Shown: piece after piece, positions 6,989 to 12,854 of the stretch
Numbering within the stretch: position 1 is the stretch's first letter
Layout: the number at the start of each line of letters is the position of its first letter
Notes under the pieces: model-generated
Database searches by the model: none
Seen by the model: only the letters and a program-made list of their open reading frames with translations
Told to the model about the DNA's origin: nothing
Program-made: the position numbers and the translations under genes
Assembly: GCA_964521525.1 (NCBI GenBank)
Contig: CAZFTD010000095.1
Location: 1-12,854, forward strand
Length of the DNA: 12,854 bases
DNA from: CALEUX01 sp964521525
Lineage (GTDB): Bacteria > Bacteroidota > Bacteroidia > Bacteroidales > Marinilabiliaceae
Reading direction: 5' to 3'

Positions 6989-7717
6989 ATGATTCATAAG
7001 ACCAGAGGAATTGTTTTAAATCACACCCGGTATAGCGAAACCAGTGCCATTGTTCATGTTTTTACATTGGATTTTGGTATGCAAAGTTATATGGTAAATG
7101 CTGTTTTTGGTAAGAAAAAAGGAGATAAAGTTTTATTACTTCAGCCCCTTAATTTACTCGAATTGGAGGTTTATTTTAAGCAGAGCAAGGAAATTCAGCG
7201 TATTAAGGAGTTTCAGTTGGAACGTCCGTTAAAGGTTATTCCTTTTTCACAGGCCCGGCGGGCACAGGCTTTTTTGATAACAGAATTGCTGAGCAGGGTT
7301 TTACGCAGTGAAGGTAAAAATTTGCCGCTTTTCTCTTTTTTGGAAGATGCCATCAATTTTCTCGATTCTGAACGGGCAGGACTCGAAAATTTCCATCTTT
7401 TCTTTTTGTTCCATTTATCCAGATTCCTTGGTTTCATACCACATAACAACTACTCCAAAGAATTCTCGTATTTCGATATCCAGGAGGGTTGCTTTGTTAG
7501 TTCAGAGCCTGCTCACCCCTATTTTTTAAGCCCCGAAGATACCGTTGTTTTTTTAAGATTGTTTCGGTATAGTCAGGATGAGTTGTCTCAATTGGCTACC
7601 AATGTAAATGAAAGACGATTAATTTTGAACGCCTTAATCCTACTGGTCGATCTTCACTTTGCAGGGGCTGGTCATCTACGTTCGCTGAATGTACTAAGCG
7701 ATCTTTTCAGGGAATAA
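6989..7717 (+). CDS. recO: DNA repair protein RecO
   Basis: The 242-residue length and the N-terminus MIHKTRGIVLNHTRYSETSA are typical of RecO, with an OB-fold in about residues 1-80 (GIVL..RYSETS..VHVFT..FG) and a helical C-terminal domain. RecO binds single-stranded DNA and SSB and works with RecR to load RecA in the RecF pathway. The four-cysteine zinc cluster found in many RecO proteins is absent; the only cysteine is in EGCFVSS. Such zinc-free RecO is common in this phylum, as far as I know. ATG at 6989 is chosen because it gives the canonical N-terminus. The gene is divergent from tRNA-Leu and followed by a 188-base gap. Confidence 0.93.
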   Translation: MIHKTRGIVLNHTRYSETSAIVHVFTLDFGMQSYMVNAVFGKKKGDKVLLLQPLNLLELEVYFKQSKEIQRIKEFQLERPLKVIPFSQARRAQAFLITELLSRVLRSEGKNLPLFSFLEDAINFLDSERAGLENFHLFFLFHLSRFLGFIPHNNYSKEFSYFDIQEGCFVSSEPAHPYFLSPEDTVVFLRLFRYSQDELSQLATNVNERRLILNALILLVDLHFAGAGHLRSLNVLSDLFRE

Positions 7718-7872
7718 GTTGTCAATCGTAGTTTTTGTTTTTAGAGGATTCTGTCATTTTTATTTGAAGAACAGATGGTTTTATTTGACCAACGCTGAAA
7801 TTATTCATTCAGATGGATTTAATTCTGGGATATACGTTTCCATATTTAACCCTTAGGTACTTTACATTTAGT

Positions 7873-7880
7873 TAAATTTG
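7873..7880 (+). promoter_or_regulatory. Candidate -7 box of the aminotransferase-like gene
   Basis: TAAATTTG fits TAnnTTTG and lies 25 bases before the ATG at 7906, giving a leader of about 20 bases. The -33 region (TTA at 7853-7855, 17 bases upstream) is a poor match, so this is a half-supported promoter. Confidence 0.4.
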
Positions 7881-7905
7881 ACAAAAGAAGAATGTCTTTA
7901 AAACA

Positions 7906-9039
7906 ATGATGTATCCTAAGTTCAATACGATTAATCCGGTGGTGGCCGATGAAATGTCGTCTCAGCCAGGTGTGCTTAATTTATCGGGTAATTTTTCGAT
8001 GTGTGAATCAACCGAAAAACCTGACGAGTTGCTAAAGGCTGCTTTTAGCAATTTTTCGGCTCAAAGTGTTTCGGCATATGGTTTGCCCGTATTGCGCAAT
8101 CAAATTGCATTAAAAATCTCAACCCTTTATGGTCATGGGTATTCTCCAGAAAGTGAGATAACGATTACCAATGGTTCTAATCAGGCATTTTATGCAACCA
8201 TTGCAGCTTTGGTAGGAGAAGGTGATGAGGTAATTCTTTTTGAACCGGCCAATGAGGCGTATTTACCATCCATTATACTGAACGGGGGTAAGCCTGTTTA
8301 TATTACATTAAAGGAGCCCGATTTTCATATCGACTGGGAGGAGGTGATGCGCATGGTTAACGCCAACACCCGCATGATAATCATCAATACGCCTCATAAT
8401 CCCACGGGTATGGTACTTACCGAGCTGGATATGCTCAGGCTTCAGAAAATTATCAATGGCACCCGTATTGTTGTATTAAGTGATGAAAGTTATGAGCACA
8501 TCGTTTTTGACGGATGCTCTCATCAAAGTGTTGCTCTTTATCCTAAATTGGCTGAGAAAAGTGTTCTAGTTAACTCTTTTAGTCATACCTGCCATGTCCC
8601 CGGATGGAATGTGGGTTATTGTGCAGCTCCTGCATCATTAATGCAGGAAATAAGGCGCGTTTTAAAAGTTATGGGAGCTGGTGTTTACGTACCCTATCAG
8701 GCTGTTTTAGCCGATTTGGTGCTTAAAAAGGAAATTTATCAAGGCCTATCGACGTTTTATCAGGATAAACGCGATTATTTTACATCTTTAATTGAATCTC
8801 ATACACGGCTCGTGCCCATACCTACCTTCGGTACTTTTTTTCAGTTGTTGAGCTATAAAAATGTTTGTGAGGAAAAAGACAAAGATTTTGCAGAGCGCCT
8901 GATAAGTGAATTTGGTGTTAGCACCGCGCCTATCAGTCAGTTTTTTCACGAGAAATCGAAGAAACTATTACTCAGAATTAATTTTGCTCAACCCAACGAA
9001 GTTTTAGTACAGGTGGTTGAACGCCTACAGGTTTTGTAA
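7906..9039 (+). CDS. Class I aminotransferase homologue lacking the PLP lysine
   Basis: The 377-residue protein aligns by eye along its whole length with fold type I class I aminotransferases of the methionine/kynurenine (YbdL-like) group: NGSNQAFYATIAALVGEGDE (89-108), PHNPTG (163-168, Asn165), SDESYEH (192-198, Asp193 and Tyr196), GWNVGY (233-238) and RINFAQ (Arg357, carboxylate binding). The Schiff-base lysine expected in SFGKTxHxTGW is His227 (SFSHTCHVPGW; codon CAT at 8584-8586). The basic residue after GW is Asn235, the aromatic PLP-stacking residue in EPAY/EPFF is Asn116, and the substrate loop before GLPVLRNQIA is about four residues short. The frame has no disruption. Normal PLP transamination is thus unlikely; a pseudoenzyme with a binding, structural or regulatory role is inferred. 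Position 7906 or 7909 may be the start (two ATGs in tandem). Confidence 0.85.
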   Translation: MMYPKFNTINPVVADEMSSQPGVLNLSGNFSMCESTEKPDELLKAAFSNFSAQSVSAYGLPVLRNQIALKISTLYGHGYSPESEITITNGSNQAFYATIAALVGEGDEVILFEPANEAYLPSIILNGGKPVYITLKEPDFHIDWEEVMRMVNANTRMIIINTPHNPTGMVLTELDMLRLQKIINGTRIVVLSDESYEHIVFDGCSHQSVALYPKLAEKSVLVNSFSHTCHVPGWNVGYCAAPASLMQEIRRVLKVMGAGVYVPYQAVLADLVLKKEIYQGLSTFYQDKRDYFTSLIESHTRLVPIPTFGTFFQLLSYKNVCEEKDKDFAERLISEFGVSTAPISQFFHEKSKKLLLRINFAQPNEVLVQVVERLQVL

Positions 9040-9078
9040 ATCGTTCCTTTATTTAGAAGACAAATCCAATTCGGTTTT

Positions 9079-9110
9079 TTGTATATCTGTTTGGGGGAGT
9101 CGTATTTTTG
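9079..9110 (+). promoter_or_regulatory. Bacteroidota promoter of tRNA-Arg
   Basis: TTG at 9079-9081 and TATTTTTG at 9103-9110, separated by 21 bases, fit the TTG-N19..21-TAnnTTTG promoter. The start would fall near 9117, about 18 bases before the tRNA. Confidence 0.7.
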
Positions 9111-9134
9111 CTTAATTTTGCAGCGCATTTAAAT

Positions 9135-9206
9135 GGCCTCATAGTTCAAGGGATAGAACGGAAGTTTCCTAAACTTCAGATTCAGGTTCGAGTCCTGGTG
9201 AGGCTA
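9135..9206 (+). tRNA. tRNA-Arg(CCU)
   Basis: The 72-nt cloverleaf has acceptor GGCCTCA paired with TGAGGCT (first pair G-U), D stem GTTC/GAAC, anticodon stem GAAGT/ACTTC enclosing TTCCTAA, and T stem TCAGG/CCTGG around TTCGAGT. The anticodon CCT reads the arginine codon AGG. The discriminator is A at 9206 and CCA is not encoded. It has its own promoter and a strong terminator 4 bases downstream, so it is a monocistronic unit. Confidence 0.95.
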
Positions 9207-9210
9207 CTAA

Positions 9211-9253
9211 TTACACCCTTTAAGGCACTGGCCTTAAAGGGTGTAATTGTTTT
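9211..9253 (+). terminator. Terminator of tRNA-Arg
   Basis: A perfect 16-bp inverted repeat, TTACACCCTTTAAGGC (9211-9226) and GCCTTAAAGGGTGTAA (9231-9246), encloses the loop ACTG and is followed by TTGTTTTTG. Two further A-T pairs can extend the stem. Confidence 0.92.
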
Positions 9254-9700
9254 TGCAACCCTAAATTGCACCCCAAAATAATACTCGATTCTTTAGAGTT
9301 TTGATTCATATGTGACAAGATTGAGTCTTTATTCTAACACCATTTTGGAGTTTAAAAAAAATCTATATTTTTTTTGTGATTGAATTTTTTATTGTATCGG
9401 ACCCTCACCTTATATATTTGGGTATGGCGGAGGGTGGGCCTTGCGGTTTAGGAGGTATAAAAAAACTGAAGTAATAAAAATTCAATACTTCCATTAATAC
9501 AGTCAATTTGTATTTTGGCCTACTCTATAAACCATAAAAAAGACAATTCTTCTTTTTTAATACCGAAACATAAATTATTCAAATTAATCACAGGACTTAA
9601 ACGGCTGATTTTTAGACGTCCTATCAATTAACTAAGTTTCAAAAAAGATTTGAATATTAAAAATCTAACTATTAATGTCATCTTTGTACTTTAAATTTTA
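9254..9700. other. Gene-free AT-rich stretch
   Basis: No gene or clear regulatory element is seen across about 450 bases. There are A and T runs (for example 9353-9378), a GC-richer patch at 9399-9452 with short complementary pieces ACCCTC and GAGGGT, and near the right end CATCTTTG (9679-9686), an incomplete -7 box 14 bases before the next ATG. Confidence 0.4.
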
Positions 9701-10105
9701 ATGAGATTTACCGAAATTCTATCTTTCAATATGGGGAAAGTTTTCGACAACGAGGGGTTGCATTTTTTTGGCATCAGAGTAGTGTATAAACATTTGGTTG
9801 ATGAGGGTTATGAGGTTTTAAATGTTCGAAGAGAATTGGGCATTAACCCTCAAATTTTAGCTAAAAAGAACAATTTGCTTTATTTCATTGTGGTGCGTAC
9901 TGCTACTTATCCGAACATGGGCGTGCTTACACCTGAAGTTGCCTCGCAGGTTACGCTACACGCATTGCGGCACAAGGCCGTTTGCCGGTTTGCAAGTGTA
10001 GGTTTAGCCAATGCTTTAGGCGAAACCGACGAAGAAATGGGGAAACCCGAAGAGAATGGCGAATATTACATTAACTTTAAAGGGCTAATGCCGTTTCCTC
10101 AGTAA
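9701..10105 (+). CDS. Hypothetical protein, possibly a degenerate YraN-like nuclease fold
   Basis: I do not recognise this 134-residue protein by name. Its middle reads like the YraN/Holliday-resolvase branch of the PD-(D/E)XK fold: a helix (about 17-34, GIRVVYKHLVDE), then GYEVLNVRRE (37-46), a strand ILAKKNNLLYFIVVRT (52-67) and a helix 76-95. In YraN proteins the corresponding stretches carry GEIDLI and FVEVK; here they read GINPQIL and FIVVR, so Asp, Glu and Lys of the active site are all missing. If the fold is right, it is not a nuclease. No signal peptide or membrane segment is seen. It stands alone between two gene-free stretches. The fold call is inference from motif shape only. Confidence 0.65.
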   Translation: MRFTEILSFNMGKVFDNEGLHFFGIRVVYKHLVDEGYEVLNVRRELGINPQILAKKNNLLYFIVVRTATYPNMGVLTPEVASQVTLHALRHKAVCRFASVGLANALGETDEEMGKPEENGEYYINFKGLMPFPQ

Positions 10106-10472
10106 TGACTAAATAATAATTTAAGGATTAATCAGACTAAAGACAAAAGAATTTTAGAGAAAAGACGAGTTAATAACTGTTTTATTGTAAATGAAACGAG
10201 CATGATTCGTTAAGCACAACTTGTCCCGACTTTTCGGGAAATACGTATGAAGATTCATCATGCGAGTTCCATCCGATCAACTTTAATAATTTTTACGGAT
10301 GAAATAGGTTAAAAATTTTAGTTATCCTGATTCTCTCTTTTATCTACTCTTTCTGTCTATTTCCGATAAACCTGAACACTTGTCTAAATTTCTATCACTC
10401 TATAATAAAACCAGATTAGTAAATTTAAGCAGTACTAAATTGTAAGTCATAAAATTAATTAAATAGTTTACA
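10106..10472. other. Gene-free stretch with a nested hairpin
   Basis: No gene is seen. At 10200-10263 an outer pair GCATGAT (10200-10206) and ATCATGC (10257-10263) encloses a compact hairpin CCCGA-CTTT-TCGGG near 10224-10237. The hairpin has no T-run, so it is not a clear terminator; its form recalls the REP hairpins elsewhere in the window. The rest is AT-rich and unremarkable. Confidence 0.45.
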
Positions 10473-11150
10473 GTGAATAAAATTCTTGATTTTTGGAAAC
10501 GCAATAGTACCTTTATACTGGTGTTAATGACGTTTCTGTTTTTTATGGATTTTTGTGGCCGTATGATAATGCCAACATCCAATAAAAAACAAGAGAATAC
10601 AGAAAATTCAGGGCGTGTTATATTTGAAGAAATCAATACCAGCCGGAGTTCTGGAATAAAAAGTTATGAGCAGATTATGATGGAGCGAAAATTGAATAGA
10701 AGTGCGAATTGGACGCTGCTGAGTTGGTTAGCGGCATTGGTTGCGGTTGGTGCCGCAGGTTATTATGCCCACAAAAGGGGATGGTTAAAACATCTGATTC
10801 CCGGTAATGTTAGGTTTAAAACCACTTTACTTCAGGATAAATTAACGCAAAGACTTTTAATGCGGCTCTATATTTCGAACACAACACACGAAAGTCAAAC
10901 CTTTTTATTGCCACAGGTGTTATTCAAGAAATCGTTTGAAGTAAAACGCTTTCGTTTAAAAAGCGATGATTTCCCATTGACACTGACCCCCGGAACCAGT
11001 CACACCATGGTTATTGATTTACAGCAGTTTTGGGAAAAGGTGCCTTCGTTAAATGGTTTTCAACGCATTGGAGCTGAAATTGACACAACATCAGGTCGCG
11101 TTTTTAAAACATTTGCCATGCCCAAATGGTGGGTCTTCAAAAGGGTCTAG
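10473..11150 (+). CDS. Hypothetical inner-membrane protein with two helices
   Basis: This 225-residue protein has a hydrophobic segment at about 13-32 (FILVLMTFLFFMDFCGRMIM), a linker of about 45 residues that is Ser/Glu/Arg-rich, a second helix at about 80-99 (WTLLSWLAALVAVGAAGYYA) and a C-terminal, probably beta-rich domain of about 120 residues (RLYISNTTHESQTFLLP.., LTLTPGTSHTMVIDL..). With a positive N-terminus and KRGW after helix 2, both ends are predicted cytoplasmic and the linker outside. The start is GTG at 10473, chosen because it includes the basic N-terminus; an ATG at 10528 would lose most of the first helix. The family is not recognised. It lies 74 bases upstream of a TlpA-like gene in the same direction and is probably its operon partner. 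Confidence 0.68.
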   Translation: MNKILDFWKRNSTFILVLMTFLFFMDFCGRMIMPTSNKKQENTENSGRVIFEEINTSRSSGIKSYEQIMMERKLNRSANWTLLSWLAALVAVGAAGYYAHKRGWLKHLIPGNVRFKTTLLQDKLTQRLLMRLYISNTTHESQTFLLPQVLFKKSFEVKRFRLKSDDFPLTLTPGTSHTMVIDLQQFWEKVPSLNGFQRIGAEIDTTSGRVFKTFAMPKWWVFKRV

Positions 11151-11224
11151 AATGCGGAGTTTTTTTTTAATTGTTGCGAATGATGACAAACAATAGGTTA
11201 TAAAATAAAACAAAACAAAAACTG

Positions 11225-11833
11225 ATGCAAAAAAGTAGTCTTGGTAATATTTGGATACGCTATCGCGAAAACAAACGCTGGTGGAGCATAGTGCTGGATT
11301 TCCTTTTTCTTGTTTTGATTTTGGCCATGTTGATTCCGGCAACCCGTAAACCTCTTTCAGCTTTTGTGGTGCGTAATACGTTACTTTCACCACGCGAATC
11401 GTCAAAAACAATTTTTTTGGATGAAGCGGACTGGAATTTCAGGTTGGTCGATTATCAGGGCAACGTAACTGACCTATCTCAATTGCAAGGAAAACCAATA
11501 TTTTTAAATTACTGGGCAACCTGGTGTCCGCCCTGTATTGCCGAACTGCCATCCATTCAAAGGCTTTACAATCTTTATCATGATAAAGTCCATTTTGTGT
11601 TTATCAGCCATGAAGAGCCCGAGGATGTGATCCGGTTTATGCAAAAGCGACATTATGAATTGCCTTTATATGCAATTGCGGGAACGGTTCCTGAAACATT
11701 TGAAACATCAACCATTCCAACCACTTTTTTAATCAGCAAAGGCGGCCGGTTGGTACTTTATAAAACCGGAGCAGCCAAATGGGATTCCAAAAAAATGATG
11801 CGATTGATGGACAGGCTTATATCTGAAAATTAG
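11225..11833 (+). CDS. Membrane-anchored TlpA/ResA-type thioredoxin
   Basis: The 202-residue protein has a basic N-terminus, one transmembrane helix (about 20-38) and a thioredoxin fold of about residues 70-200. It carries WCPPC at 100-104 within FLNYWATWCPPCIAELPSIQ and the cis-proline loop STIPTTFLI with Pro165. The positive N-terminus puts the thioredoxin domain on the periplasmic side. TlpA/ResA-type proteins reduce disulfides of exported proteins, for example in cytochrome c maturation; no cytochrome gene is nearby, so the substrate is unknown. Both active-site cysteines are present. It follows the two-helix membrane protein by 74 bases and is followed by a terminator at 11948. Confidence 0.88.
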   Translation: MQKSSLGNIWIRYRENKRWWSIVLDFLFLVLILAMLIPATRKPLSAFVVRNTLLSPRESSKTIFLDEADWNFRLVDYQGNVTDLSQLQGKPIFLNYWATWCPPCIAELPSIQRLYNLYHDKVHFVFISHEEPEDVIRFMQKRHYELPLYAIAGTVPETFETSTIPTTFLISKGGRLVLYKTGAAKWDSKKMMRLMDRLISEN

Positions 11834-11947
11834 AATGTTAGATTTTTGTATATAAGATGTAATGAATGTCATGATTAAAAGCAAAATATAATTTTGAATA
11901 CTCAATAAATAACTTCCTAATAATCGGATAATTGATTAGCCTTTAAT

Positions 11948-11988
11948 AAAAAACCGGCAGGTAAATTGAACCACCGGCCGGTTTTTTT
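11948..11988 (+). terminator. Hairpin terminator between convergent genes
   Basis: AAAAAACCGGC (11948-11958) pairs with GCCGGTTTTTT (11977-11987), followed by a T. It lies 115 bases after the TlpA-like gene. The A-run on the other side gives a U-tract on the minus strand too, so it may also serve the convergent beta-barrel gene. Confidence 0.85.
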
Positions 11989-12026
11989 ATTTCAAAATAC
12001 AATGCAGACTTGTCATCTAATAATTA

Positions 12027-12129
12027 GGCGCAAGTTGTTAACTGTTAGGGGAAAAGCTAGTAGTTAACAACTATAAGCAATGAATGTTATAACTCCGAAC
12101 TAAATAATTATAAACTTGCAACTTCCGCC
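12027..12129. repeat. Candidate REP-pair element
   Basis: The ends GGCGCAAGTTG (12027-12037) and CAACTTCCGCC (12119-12129) are inverted repeats matching at 10 of 11 bases. Inside, AGTTGTTAACT (12033-12043) is a perfect inverse of AGTTAACAACT (12062-12072). The left arm, GGCGCAAGTTGTTAACT, has the same plan as the REP arm GGCGCGAGTTTGTAACT at 42-58. I see no coding sequence in it. Confidence 0.55.
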
Positions 12130-12155
12130 TTTATACTGTTGAGTTGTCCCAAAAA

Positions 12156-12635
12156 TTAAAACACATATCTGATTCCAAGTGCCAAACCAAATAATGAATC
12201 ACTACCATGATTAATTATTCCCAATTCGGGGCGTGTGTCTATTGAAATTTGGATTGGCACCTCGGTGAAAATATATTCTACCCCTGCATTTAAGGCAATT
12301 GCGAGCGATATGCCGCTATCATTCTTATCAGGGTATTTTCCAACATAATCCCAGCTTCCCAGCGAACCCCCAACGCCCAAATACCATCTGAAACCCCCAT
12401 CAATAGGCATTACCCATTGGTGAACAGCAGCAAGTTTCCAATAGTTCCAGTTTGAGTTTCCACCAAAACCTAAGTCAAGTTCTAAACGGTTTTTATTAAA
12501 GGGTGTTTGAAACGAAATTTCAGCTCCAACGGCATCTCCACCACCAAGGCGTAAACCCAGAGCCTTGTTTTGCGAAAACGAAAAAGAAGAAATCAGGAAT
12601 AACATTCCAAAAGTCAGAAAAATAATTCTTTTCAT
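12156..12635 (-). CDS. Small secreted outer-membrane beta-barrel-like protein
   Basis: The 159-residue product starts with a clear signal peptide, MKRIIFLTFGMLFLISSFSF, with likely cleavage after SFSFSQ near residue 21-22. The mature part is Gly- and aromatic-rich with alternating hydrophobic strands (LGLRLGGGDAVGAEISF, LELDLGFGG, WYLGVGGSLGSW, ALNAGVEYIF, LFGLALGIRYVF) and ends in a C-terminal phenylalanine, the pattern of a small outer-membrane beta-barrel. No ligand or enzyme motif is seen. It is transcribed toward the TlpA-like gene. No TAnnTTTG box is found in the 120 bases upstream. Confidence 0.8.
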   Translation of the reverse strand: MKRIIFLTFGMLFLISSFSFSQNKALGLRLGGGDAVGAEISFQTPFNKNRLELDLGFGGNSNWNYWKLAAVHQWVMPIDGGFRWYLGVGGSLGSWDYVGKYPDKNDSGISLAIALNAGVEYIFTEVPIQISIDTRPELGIINHGSDSLFGLALGIRYVF

Positions 12636-12801
12636 ATTGCTTTGGTTTTAATTTGAAATTATTATTAATTTTTTATGATTATGTGATTGCATTATAGCTT
12701 GTTAGTCTTAGTTTTTGCAATAAAAACCAGGTTGTTTTTAAAGCATTTTCAACATAATTAGAAACACGCAAAATATTAAATTATTGTATGACTTTGGTTA
12801 G
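12636..12801. other. AT-rich intergenic stretch
   Basis: About 165 bases of AT-rich DNA upstream of the minus-strand barrel gene hold no gene that I can see. Composition shifts sharply at about 12800 to the GC-rich coding-like DNA at the window edge. Confidence 0.4.
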
Positions 12802-12854
12802 GACGCCAAAAGACTGCGTAAAAGCGGCCTGGTGCCCGCCGTGGTTTACGGAGG
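12802..12854 (+). pseudogene. rplY: Fragment resembling ribosomal protein L25, N-terminus missing
   Basis: From 12802 the frame reads DAKRLRKSGLVPAVVYGG to the window edge, which strongly resembles the conserved N-terminal region of ribosomal protein L25 (Ctc/RplY), a 5S rRNA-binding protein. Directly before it is an in-frame TAG (12799-12801), and no start codon with the usual 14-16 preceding residues exists in this frame. The ATG at 12788 is in another frame. Either this is a 5'-truncated copy, or a frameshift, sequence or assembly error affects the true gene. The right part lies outside the window. Confidence 0.5.

Noticed and set aside
6763..6999. Plus-strand open frame across the terminator and tRNA-Leu
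   Set aside because: It is fully explained by the hairpin terminator, the tRNA gene on the other strand and its promoter.
6989..7717. RecO as a broken protein because it lacks the zinc-binding cysteines
   Set aside because: The frame is complete and the rest of the fold is well kept; zinc-free RecO is compatible with this phylum.
11151..11224. T-run after the two-helix membrane gene as a terminator
   Set aside because: The run of T at 11160-11168 has no GC-rich stem before it, and the next gene is close and co-oriented.
11091..11411. Minus-strand open frame across the junction of the membrane and thioredoxin genes
   Set aside because: It overlaps two well-supported plus-strand genes and shows no domain or start context.

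Overview
The window looks like a chromosomal segment of a Bacteroidota (Bacteroidetes) bacterium, plausibly of the marine or sediment Bacteroidales/Marinilabiliales type. The genus is a guess. Evidence: AT-rich intergenic DNA; promoters of the phylum-specific form TTG-N19..21-TAnnTTTG in front of tRNA genes; no usable Shine-Dalgarno sequences; a RecO without the cysteine zinc cluster; tRNA genes without encoded CCA; many short REP-like hairpins.

Layout. Positions 1 to about 4,970 are an accessory region. It is rich in REP-like repeats and holds a VapBC-type PIN toxin-antitoxin pair (567-1159), a helix-hairpin-helix protein resembling a DNA glycosylase (1484-2221) whose frame continues past a single TGA to 2599, an unrecognised large protein whose 5' end abuts a REP element (2943-4190), and a MNT/HEPN (MntA-HepT type) toxin-antitoxin pair (4342-4972). 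The toxin-antitoxin and HhH genes are AT-rich; the 2943-4190 gene has the more GC-rich composition of the core genes.

Positions 5,056 to 9,250 look like conserved chromosome: rmuC, tRNA-Leu(CAA) on the minus strand with a perfect promoter and strong terminator, recO divergent from that tRNA, a class I aminotransferase homologue that has lost its PLP lysine, and tRNA-Arg(CCU) with promoter and terminator. RmuC and RecO both act in DNA recombination and repair.

Positions 9,700 to 12,635 hold a small conserved-looking protein resembling a degenerate YraN-like nuclease fold, a two-helix membrane protein likely co-transcribed with a membrane-anchored TlpA-type thioredoxin, and, convergent on the minus strand, a small secreted beta-barrel-like protein. 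The window ends in what reads as a fragment of ribosomal protein L25 lacking its N-terminus.

The best candidates for something undescribed are the lysine-less aminotransferase (His at the Schiff-base position, an intact 377-residue frame, and further changed PLP contacts), the TGA-split HhH gene, and the family of related REP-like hairpins across the accessory region. I see no CRISPR array, no recognisable transposase or integrase, and no phage structural gene.
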